Positions 54,691-64,000 of a stretch of 64,000 bases of DNA are shown here, one piece after another. The notes beneath the pieces were generated by a model. The model did no database searches, was not told the DNA's origin, and saw nothing but the letters and a program-made list of their open reading frames with translations. The position numbers were made by a program, and so were the translations under genes. The stretch's first letter is position 1. Every line of letters starts with the position of its first letter. The stretch is taken from assembly GCA_009760855.2 (NCBI GenBank), contig WPIO01000001.1, positions 2,538,501-2,602,500 on the forward strand, read 5' to 3'. The DNA comes from Cristatella mucedo. Taxonomy: Eukaryota; Bryozoa; Phylactolaemata; Cristatellidae.

Positions 54691-56996
54691 TTACCTTGCT
54701 CAGCGATCCTAAGCGATTGACCGCTTCTAGCAGGATCGCACACTATCGTAACTTTACTCGGTCTGGGTAAAAATCAGCATCAGAGCTTGCCATATCCGTT
54801 CTAAGCGATATTGCTGTTAAGTTACAGATATGTAGTGCGGTTTGTGTGTCTGTGTATGTGCATGATTCTAAATCTCTGGGCAGGCAGGCACTCGGCCGGT
54901 TCAGGCAGACCGGTAGTGTCCTCCACCAACCCAGGGTCGAACGGCTGGTGAATGTGGCCTAGGGTCGAGCCGGCGCTCAGCTGCGGTCTGGTGGCTGTGG
55001 TTCGGATACAGGCCGACTTTGTCCCTTTGTCCTTCGGCTAACCCACGGTGATGAGCTGTGGCTGGCAGAGAGGGGTGAAGGCAAATGGGAACGCCAGCCC
55101 AGGAGAGAACGGCTGCGTTTGGGTGGAGCGCTGTAGGCACCAACGACACGCTCTTGAGAGTCGGCGTTGGTGCTCTGCCTGCTTCCGCTTACGTGCTGCT
55201 AGGAGAGCATTATTAATCTACCATTTTTACCAATTATTACCAATTTACCATTTTTACCAATCTACCAGTTTTACCATCTTTAAAAGTACTCTTAGCTGCT
55301 ACGAAAGCACTTTGAGGATTCTTACCAGGTGTCTCAAGAATCGTAGACCTTGGATTGCTTAGAAAGAAATAGCTGATATTTATTGCATCTGGAAAATATG
55401 GCAACCGGAAAACCATGGCAGAGAAAAAAGGCCTTGTGAAAATGATTGCAAGTCTTGCAGTCTGGTATTGCACGAATGAAATACTTCTTAAAGAAATAAA
55501 GATAATTCAGATTAGTAACTGAATCCTAGTGCATTCTTGTCTGAAACTTTTGAAGAGCCTGTTGAATGATCCCCAGCGCACCGGTGACGCGAGATCAAAT
55601 AGGTCAAAGGACTAAAATCCAAAGCCGGACTTCTTCCTGCTATTTCTGCTATCATCGAGCAGTAGGCACTGCCGTCAGTATTGCAGTAACGATCGCATGA
55701 TTCATAAAAAGATGGTGAACATTACGATGTACACTGCTAGAGCACTTCCCCAATGAGAACTCATGAAGAAAGGCAACGCATTAAGCATGCAAAAGCTTAG
55801 ACTTAAGAATGAAATTTCAGACTTATAGAGACAGCTAGAAATCCTAGGCCGGGACATAGACGTAGACATTTCTAAGAAAGTAAGCATGACAGAAGTCGAC
55901 AACCGACTTGAGTATCTTAAATCTGGAAAGCCACTAGTAGAAAAATCCGGAGTCGATTGCTCACCAGAATTAAATGCAACTATACAAGTGTAGCTCAGCA
56001 CCGGCCTGGCTCAGTTTCAGGGCGAACGAGAACTGGCCTTAAATGAAAAGAATAAGGCTGAAGCTACTGAGAAATAGAGCGAGCTTTTTATTTGGATTGA
56101 AGGGCGCTGGGAAGGTACCGGCAGCATTTAAAATTTATTCGCCACATGGGTGCAGGAGCTCAAAAGGATAACATTAAACCGCTTGCGTAATGCCCGTGGA
56201 GAACTACATCTCCGGCGCGAGGGATAACATGTTTGCGTGTACTGTTCCGAGGGAAGAATGTATCATCCAACTTTGGTGAAGATGGGCACAATTTGAGCAT
56301 GCACGCGGAAAAAATTCATAGGCCTATGTGTTGCCAGATGGATGGTAGGCAGAATTTGACGCGGGAGCCGCTGCAGCTGCTGCTCTCGTGCCGTGTTCTA
56401 TGCTGCCATCCAAGTGCGAGTGTTGGCAATATGGGGTTCGAAAGAATAGGAATAATTGAGCTGCAGGAACGCAAATACGGACCCAAGCAGAGCCGAGTCG
56501 AAATGATACCACAGATTGTGCTTGGCTATTAAATTGGAAAGAGGTGTAGATATGACTTGTTAAAAGGAGTGATACATAAAAGATTCCTTGATAATACTTG
56601 TACGATTGGCACCGACGATTGGCGGTAATATATAGGCCCCAAAAGGTTTAAAATGTTGTTATATAATTTTCGTCAACATCCCATAGGCCCTATGACATAG
56701 AGTCTTAGTTGCCAGAGTAGACAAACGGAGTCGCAATTAAACATTACGAAATCGAGGCAACTCAAGAATCCGTTAAGTATTTATTTCAAGCAAACGCAGC
56801 AGGCGAGAATAGCCAAGTTAATTAACTACGACGACAGAAGAAAGAGCTGAAGGGCGAGAGAACGCAATAGAAATTACAACACCGAAAAATGCAATACAAT
56901 TACTATTTCAAAAGCAACGACGATTTACGAAATAGACGACTGGTTCTCATTAGCGCTCGCTACGATGACGTCTACTGGTGACTCTCTATGGGTCTA
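54691..56996. other. unassigned spacer with a decayed open frame
   Basis: Short T/A-rich repeats (ACCATTTTTACCAAT) lie at about 55,220-55,275. At about 55,690-56,075 the plus strand reads as a charged, coiled-coil-like sequence broken by several stops. No gene was recognised otherwise. Confidence 0.4.
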
Positions 56997-58697
56997 CTAT
57001 TTCTTCGAGGTCGGTGCCTCTGCTTCTACCAGCTCACAGCCGTAGGGTTCACTGGTCATCCTTCTCATCCTTCTCATCCTCCTCATCCTCCTCTCCTCTT
57101 CTTCCTCCTCAAAGAAGGTCTTCTTGAGGTAGTCGACAAGCTCTTTTGCGAGCTTCAATGCCTGTAGCGAAACGTATTTGCAATCGTGTTTGTTATTTTG
57201 CTTGCCTGCTTTAAGTAACGTTCGGCCGTCGAAAACTAACAAGCCAAATCTTTCTAAGCACACACAATTCAGGAAAATGCACGTGCTCACATAAGCAAAT
57301 ACAAACGCCTCTATTCATTTTCTCTCAAGCTGGACTCTCCAGTGAGTGCCAGCTGCCTGCTGGTAGTGTGCTGTGTACTGCAACATTCTGCGTACATATG
57401 GCAAATAGATGGCATGGCAAATACGTAATGACTAACCTCCGCTTTTGGGCACAGTGAAACATTTGACAAAAAAAGGATAATAAACCAATTAAAAAACCAA
57501 TTCTATCTTCAGCCGCTTAGTTAAGCAGGTACACTTATACATATACTAATATCCGATGTAATCTCCAAGCACAAACAGCCTTTCATTTTTATGTTAATGA
57601 CGCACAGGTTTTCCGTTGTCTTGATACACCCCTGCCTCCCAGAATATAGAAATCTAATACTATAGTGAGCATGCTATCACTGGCCAATTGATAGGCTTCC
57701 TTTCCAGCCAGAGCATGTAAAATGAATGCAGACATCTTATATCACCAATGCTATCATAATTGTACTACCTTATTTAAACTCATACTACTATATGGAAAAA
57801 GTACCAAATATCGGTTGATAATAATTTCAAGTTCTGATATGCTTATAAAAATTTTGAGATCAAACGTATCATTCAGAGAACATTTTTATCAGGGGACCAT
57901 TAAGGGATTTGAAGTAATTTTGACAGTTTTAAATACAAAAACGTCATCTCCATCGATAAAAAACATAATCTCGAAATTCAGGGTCCAGTAACTATGACAG
58001 GATAATGGGCTTATTCACTGGGATAGAGAGTACCGTACATATTCAAGCGCTAGGGAGACTGTTATTACAATTTCCAAATTCCTAAGTTATCAACACCAGT
58101 GCAACTAAGATGTCTACCTTGTTGGCAATTTCCGAGGTAGAGAGTTGATGAGGCACGCGAGGGAATGAGAGTTTTTCAGGGTAGCAAACTTGTGGTCCAC
58201 ATATCTTTTGGAGGTGCTCTGCACTTTCACTAGCATAAGCATCGTGTAATCCTTCAGCGATGAGCCTCAGGTCAACCATTGCGTTCGGTCGGCAGTCCAC
58301 AGTGTACAGAGCTCCTTTCAAGGCTTTCTCGGCGGCCTTCAAGGTAACAATGAAAAAATATATATCAAGATTGCAGTCTCAGTGCGCATGCAAGGGCCAG
58401 CACAGCCATTGTAACGTTCGATGGAGAGCTGTATTGCAGCAAAATTTCAAATGCAGCACGTGATACAAAAAAAGGGTAAAAAAAGTCCCATCTAGGCATG
58501 CAGTTCGAAAACCAGTCGCTCAACCAACCTGGTAGCATTTCATGCACAGCCACTCGTAGGACGAGGTCTCATCATTAGCAGCCCTTAGGTCGGCCTCAGC
58601 TTGCACAAGCCAACGGCGTCCTTCGACTGGCTGAGGATTCTTTAATCCAGGAGCACGAGGCAACTTCCTTGCACGCGACGGGCCTTCTTGCTGTAAG
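56997..58697 (-). CDS. sacsin-like protein, C-terminal HEPN domain exons
   Basis: Three minus-strand exons join in frame: 58697-58529, 58336-58118 and 57161-56997 (stop TAG). They encode an all-helical HEPN domain: VEGRRWLVQAEADLRAANDE, YEWLCMKCYQ, AAEKALKGALYTVD, LPFP-like LSFPRVPHQ and TSEIANK, then ALKLAKELVDYLKK. The order and spacing match the C-terminal HEPN domain of sacsin, a very large chaperone-linked protein in which HEPN follows a J domain and aids dimerisation. No J domain was seen upstream. After the domain comes a 30-residue tail with Glu6 and four RRM repeats. Introns are 956 and 192 bp. Many invertebrates have several sacsin-like genes, so orthology to SACS is not claimed. 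The first base of the 58,697 exon needs two bases from an upstream exon I could not place. Confidence 0.8.
57162..58117 (-). other. sacsin-like intron
   Basis: It holds the LINE-A fragment at 57,545-57,660. Otherwise AT-rich with no recognised element. Confidence 0.6.
57545..57660 (+). mobile_element. LINE-A RT fragment in a sacsin-like intron
   Basis: ATCCGATGTAATCTCCAAGC, CCTTTCATTTTTATGTTAATGACGCACAG and CACCCCTGCCTCCCAG match the LINE-A block before the YADD motif. About 115 bp, decayed. Confidence 0.55.
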
Positions 58698-60483
58698 CTG
58701 CAACCCACACAAATACTCTTTGCCTTAGTCTATTAACGACGGCTGCGAATTCTGACTGCCACGCAGTCTATTCGGCTAAGTTCTGCTGGCTGCATCACCA
58801 AGAACCTACTGACGGAAATAACTCTCTAAGAAGGAAATCACTGAGCAATCGCTAATTCTCCGATTTTGCAAACCCTGCAGATAATCACAAGCACGCGGGT
58901 TTCAACGTGGATAAGCCCAAAAGTAACTATGATGACTAAATGAGAGGTTGCAATACACATACCTGTAGTTGAATTAACAAAGTCTATTAGCCGAATCTAC
59001 TCTAGTTGACTCAATGTGTTAGAGCCATTTAATCCATCCCCTTAGCATAGATGTCTGACATTAATAAGAGAAGGAGAGGTAAACTCGATTTTTTGGGGCA
59101 CGATATCAGTCGGTGAATTAATTGGCTACTATCAAAACCATAATTGATGAACCAAACAGTTCTTGTCGTCGACATAGGCGAGAGCCAGAGAGAAACACGC
59201 AGTGAGAGCCAAGCCTAAAACCAAATGGTAGGTCCAAGTTCGCTTATCGAACAAATTAGCTAGTTAATAATGCCGAATTATTGGAGCTGGGTCTCACATC
59301 CAGTAGGATGCTTGCTTGCAGGATAATTTGATTTGGCGACTGGCTTTCACGACAGCTACAGCTTGGCCACCAGTTGGCCTCACCGTCACGGCTCGGAGTT
59401 TTACAGATTGACAGAGAACTTATAAGGCATTTGACTCACAAACGACGAATGGTAAAGCATTAGACAAGAAGCCATGTTGTGGCAGGGCAGACACATGGCT
59501 GGCCGACAGGATCGTAGGGCACCAATTGCAGGTAGATCGGTCGCCTTGGATTTTGGGTTGATCCAAGTGGAAGAGTTTACTGAGTCTCGCCCCAGCAGCA
59601 CTCGGCGAGTCTGCCACAGTCTTGAATCAGTCTGTGTCGCTTAACCGTTCACCGACGGATGCCATTTACCTATCCAGAATTTTACTCTTTATTTCATACA
59701 CAAGGCTCTCGGAGGCCAGTGAGGTCACTGGCTAGGGTAGTTTCTCAAAGAATGGATTCTCTCGGTTTCATAAAGAGCTCTTGTAGCTAGCACGATGGTT
59801 CTTACGCAAATGCAGATGAGCCATTCACAGCTGGAAATTGCTTAATTCGAGGGCCAACTGGATTGGCACTGCACTTTCTAACACTTGAGCTCATAGTAAT
59901 GTCACTCTACCTCATCTCAATGCGGCATTTTACGTTATAATTTTCTAACATTTTTTCATAACCGATTTATCCTGTATATGGGTATATATACAGCCAACAT
60001 GATAGGATACAATGGTAAGATGTGTGCTAATATTGAAAGTAAGGTCTGCCAAGCTGATGCAAATTACACAGGACTGCTTAGAGACACTGGTACATTGGCT
60101 CCGACCATCCCAGTGCTGTTCCGAAGTACTCCTCTCCACCCGGTCAAAATCTCGCCTACCCTCAGTCAGCTGCAGTCTGCCAGCATGCATCCTGACAGAC
60201 CATTAGACCACAACTGCACGACGATAAGTCATTCATCGCATTATGAAATGCTCACCATCGTCGCATTATGAAATGCTCACCAAGTAAGTTATCTGGTCCT
60301 ACCACCGAAGAGAGAAATGAGGGGCTCAATTCACGGCATAGAAGGGTAAACTTAAGGGGGTAAGGTGGCCAGCAGTGGGAGTTATCCCCCAAAATGGTGA
60401 CTAATAGTGCGAGTTGTCCCTCCCAAAAGCACCTTTATTAAGAAGACAGAAATGTGCACAAACCTAAACGACATATAGCACAT
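58698..60483 (-). other. probable sacsin-like intron
   Basis: No exon with the needed phase was identified, and no J-domain HPD motif was found on the minus strand. Repeat families were not recognised. Confidence 0.4.
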
Positions 60484-60682
<199 letters not shown>

Positions 60683-60767
60683 GCATATAGTCCCGTAACT
60701 ATGTTTACAATGTCATTCGGGTATGACAAAGTCGGAAGCTAGCCGATGAAAAAAGGCGAGTTTCTAC

Positions 60768-60907
60768 CTTTTGGAAAACAGGTATTGCTTCAGGAACAGG
60801 CAAATCTTCTGCTTTGGCAAAAGCTGTACCACTAGCACATAGCTCTTTAGTGGTAAAAGCCTTGGGCCAGCCTGTCCTTTTCAAATTTGTAATACTCAAC
60901 GGGGGAC
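60768..60907 (-). CDS. candidate exon upstream of the sacsin-like HEPN exons
   Basis: A minus-strand frame of 46 codons lies between an acceptor (TTAATTAG) and a donor (CAAAAG|GTAGAA), with blocks TGWPKAFTTKELCASGTAFA and EDLPVPEAIPVFQK. It starts with two bases of a split codon and ends in phase 0, which fits neither the HEPN exon at 58,697 nor the exon at 62,742 directly. At least one more exon must lie on each side if it is real. No domain recognised. Confidence 0.4.
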
Positions 60908-62244
60908 CTAATTAACACAATTTCACGAATTATTAGAAGCCACGATAATCAGGGAAGTAGGCCAAAACGGTAACATGAATTTCTGTTTGTGCAGACCACG
61001 CCTATCCATGGCTCGAAGTCCTATGCCTGATAGGGTGCTAACTTCCCCCTCACGAGATCTGTAAGTTAAAAGGAACTGAGTACCAGACCTGAAGGATTTT
61101 ACTATAGGCACAAGCATCCCGAATCGCACGAACTCCTTTGAAACAAAGATTAGATATAATTATAAATATAATAATGCTGACTCATCTTAACCAGTACTTG
61201 TAGTTCAAAAGAAACTATCCGAATGCTCTCGAATGACGAGCAACAATACTGCCAAGTCCAGTGACATAGACACTAAACTCGAGATACTTTGATAGTGCAC
61301 ACAAAAGTACGAGTATGCTACAGCGAAATAATGCCATTTCATCTTTGACTCTAGACTGAAGGATCACGTTTATGCTTAGATAGCAAGCGAACTCAGCTGG
61401 CAGTCTCTCTAGTACGTTCTGCTACCAAGACCAACGAGGCAAGTAATTTACTTCGACTAAGGAAGTAGTGGTCTCGATGCTAGCAGATGTCCGTTCATGC
61501 TGCCGGCCACATAGCTGCAAGCATATTTGGCATTTTAGAAATGGCCAGGGGAGTCAGCAGAGCATGGACGATGGTCATGACATGCCTGAGTGGCTGTTTA
61601 GCAGAGCGAGGAGCAGCGAGCTGTTTTGGATGCTGTGGAGGACAGCAATCAGACGGACAAAAAAGTCACCCTCTACGTGGGGCTACCATGATGCCGACTT
61701 CTAGTGTAGCAGGAAGTCTACTCTCTCTGATTTTGTAACGATGCTTTTTAAGTAAAAAGCACAGACGCTTAACTAGCAGTAAGAGCTCGACAGGACTGGA
61801 AAAATTGTGAAGGGGAAATATCCAGATGGAAATGAATCATCCGAGCTTAAGAAAGAGTTAACATACGGTTAAAGTAGCAATTTTGCTTTAGGGCAGACTG
61901 CTTGCCTTGAATACTCCAAGAAAAGAGCTGCTTCGTGATTGCTATCAACTGTGCCTGTCACATTTGCAATCTGATAGGGCGCCACATTTCCAATAAAAAG
62001 CCGGACATGAAATTTAGCAAACTATTATTGCTACAACAATTCAAGCACAATTTAGAGGACAAAGGAGGAATTAATTTGCCTCGAATCTGCACTGCATTTA
62101 GTGAGTTTGGCCACAGGACACCGTATGCAGTTTTGCCAGATATGTGAACGTTGGTGAATACACTCGAGTATCTATTCTTGTTCGACAGCACGATCAGTCA
62201 CAAAAAATACTCATGTTGAATAATAGGCAATCGTTACTTAAAAA
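60908..62244 (-). other. probable sacsin-like intron
   Basis: A possible small exon ends near 61,045 (acceptor AACTTACAG, frame SREGEVSTLSGIGLRAMDR), with no convincing donor. No repeats were recognised. Confidence 0.35.
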
Positions 62245-62380
62245 TATAATTCATCTGTATGGCGCCCCACGAGAACTTAATCTCTATTCAGGCGCTTCAC
62301 ATTTGCCTCAGGGCTCGAGTCCACGACCTCAGCCAGACTTTGGTTGGGCGAGTATCTTAACCGCTGGACCGAACCAGCTC
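62245..62380 (-). mobile_element. SINE-A copy
   Basis: Reverse complement of the 29.46-kb copy: GGCGCCCCACGAGAACTTAATCTC, CAGGCGCTTCACATTTGC, GGGCTCGAGTCCACGACCTC (B box) and ACCGCTGGACCGAACCAG (A-box end). It lies between candidate sacsin-like exons. Confidence 0.82.
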
Positions 62381-62741
62381 AAATTTTCGGTCATATACTC
62401 GCTTGGATTGTTATAGCTATCGTTGTTCAATCAAATCAACACTGCCACCAGATGGGAACTAAAAAATATGCATGAAAGCCACACTACTTCAAGAGAAAAT
62501 AAAGAAATCTTCACCGAAAGTTTTACTTTTAATGTCCGAATAGTAAAACCACACAAGAACTACGAAGCATATTAAATCATATGTAAATGCTTAGAGACGT
62601 AGTTTTCTTAGAGAACTAAATAGATTTGTTATTACTATTCCAATCGTTGCTCCCCATGGCCAGTTACCTTCTCCTGCTGACCTCGCTTATTCATACTGAA
62701 AGCTTTTGGAATATGTAATGCCAGAGGAAGTACGATCTTAC

Positions 62742-62902
62742 CTGTTTTGAACATGAGCATCGAGTGGCCGCTCCGTGTCAAGTGATTGCTGATTCCAGGT
62801 GCTCACGCGTTGGCTAAGTAGCACTAACTGACGCTGGAAACGGTCCACTAGCTTCTCTGCACCACCGCTTTGCTCCAGTTTACGGAGGACTTCAAATACT
62901 CT
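62742..62902 (-). CDS. candidate sacsin-like upstream exon
   Basis: A frame of 53 codons (VFEVLRKLEQSGGAEKLVD, QRVSTWNQQSLDTERPLDAH) lies between an acceptor (TTCTCTAG) and a strong donor (AACAG|GTAAGA). It is charged and probably helical. Splice signals and composition suggest a true exon. Assignment to the sacsin-like gene is by strand and proximity, and no domain is recognised. Confidence 0.5.
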
Positions 62903-63269
62903 CTAGAGAAGAGGAGTGACTTTTTACTTAAACCTTTACCTCGAAGTCAGCGATGAGATGTTATGAAAGTTAAAGCGGTGTGCAATCAAACCAAGTAAAG
63001 TCAAAGAGGCTCTCGTATGAGGTCCTGTCGCCAAGCGTTAAATAGAGAAGGCACAGGATGTGAAACAACATGTGAGCAAGGAGGCAGCTAAATGGAAATG
63101 CTATTTCAGGTGTCTGCAAGTGCAGCACCACAAGTTTTCCGATAATTGTGGATCTTTAAGTTCGCACATGAACAAGCGAAGTGAAAAAATCGTGAATGCA
63201 GCCTGTGAACACTATCATCAAGCTACCTGTATCAACGTTTCACTCAAATACAACTTAATAGACATTTTC

Positions 63270-63740
63270 TGGCTCCAGCCCACCCATCAGTTCTACTCAA
63301 CCACCAGGCTAAGCATCGTATCACGAACTTTCAGAATCTAATCGTTTACCTGTACCTCGTACGAACGTCAAATCCTTTAAGATCACGCCTTAGTTGGTAT
63401 GCTCCCAAAGCCTGGAACTGGCTTACGACTGGTTTCACGACATCTCCTGACTTGACCACATTTAAAAAGAAGTTAAAACGCATCCGTTTATATAAGTATT
63501 TGGTGGGTCCATGTGATTCGTAATTTGTGTGCTTATCCTGACTCTGTGCATGCTGCAGTTAACCACATTTGCATACTAACCCTGTGCATGACACCTCTAA
63601 ACATGTCATCTCTGTTGTCTTTCAGCCTTTTACCTTTAACAATTCTATCATGCTTCCCCTGCAGCAAATGAAAAATGCCTGGAAAGAGACTGAATTCACT
63701 GAGGGCACTCTAAAAATGTACATTATTACCAATATTAATG
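63270..63740 (+). mobile_element. LINE-A 3' fragment
   Basis: CAACCACCAGGCTAAGCATCG, TGGTATGCTCCCAAAGCCTGGAAC, TTGACCACATTTAAAAAGAAG, GGTGGGTCCATGTGATTCG and the stem-loop region GCCTGGAAAGAGACTGAATTCACTGAGGG match the LINE-A end. The stem-loop is decayed. Confidence 0.8.
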
Positions 63741-64000
63741 AATTCTTGTCTTTTTCACATAGGCACACTGATTTAATACTTATTGATTTAATACTTTCTT
63801 CTCCTGCTCTGCAAAGGTAAGTGCAATGATTGATCGTCCGGCTGTCACAGCATTATTAATTCCTTCTGTATTTGAACAACATTAGATAGTTTCATTCAAT
63901 GAGTAAACATGGCTACGTTTAAGCCACCCTAACTAGACTATACAAAAGATTTGATTAGTGCATAACGTGAAACAATTTTCTCTAGCCTACATCGCACAAA
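63741..64000. other. unassigned right edge
   Basis: Nothing recognised. Confidence 0.4.

Overview
The window is animal (metazoan) nuclear DNA, very probably from a non-vertebrate. Three split genes are recognisable, all on the minus strand. They are separated and interrupted by decayed LINE and SINE retrotransposons and by very long simple repeats ((AC)n, (CT)n, one pure (CAG)114). A dishevelled-type PDZ exon supports an animal, because Dishevelled is an animal Wnt-pathway protein. I cannot name the species. No bacterial-style operons, CRISPR arrays or rRNA genes were seen.

Layout. (1) 5.4-9.1 kb, possibly reaching 22.8-23.2 kb: the middle of a dishevelled-like gene, with Ser-rich, Arg-rich, acidic and PDZ-start exons. 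The N-terminal DIX domain and everything after the first half of PDZ were not found, so the gene is partial here and probably continues past the left edge. (2) 9.1-30 kb: introns and intergenic DNA with SINEs, LINE tails, a GC-rich minisatellite (16.2-16.5 kb) and a CpG-rich block (22.6-24.4 kb). (3) 30,193-49,045: a complete ten-exon CAAX prenyl protease 1 gene (STE24/ZMPSTE24). All exons join in frame to a 481-residue protein with the HELGH zinc site. Its introns hold several LINE copies, a foldback element with telomere-like repeats, and the (CAG)114 tract. (4) About 49.5-51.0 kb: a candidate solo LTR just upstream of that gene. (5) 51.6-54.7 kb: a long decayed LINE copy. (6) 57.0-62.9 kb: the 3' end of a sacsin-like gene, with three exons forming a HEPN domain and upstream exons that are less certain.

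Mobile DNA. Two CR1/L2-type LINE families recur. LINE-A ends in a conserved stem-loop followed by (ATT)n. LINE-C ends in (ATTAC)n-like repeats. There are two main tRNA-derived SINE families. SINE-A carries the LINE-A 3' stem-loop, which suggests it uses LINE-A machinery. SINE-B has A and B boxes, a (TTTA)n-like tail and about seven copies. SINEs are nested inside LINEs, one LINE shows a 5' inversion of the twin-priming type, and one 829-bp element is bounded by an 8-bp direct repeat.

The three genes have unrelated jobs: Wnt signal transduction, processing of prenylated proteins in ER and nuclear membranes, and a chaperone-linked large protein. They share only strand and neighbourhood. I found nothing I can defend as a wholly new molecular system. 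The best leads are the (CAG)114 intronic repeat, the telomere-like foldback element, the LINE/SINE shared stem-loop and the unusual dishevelled linker.
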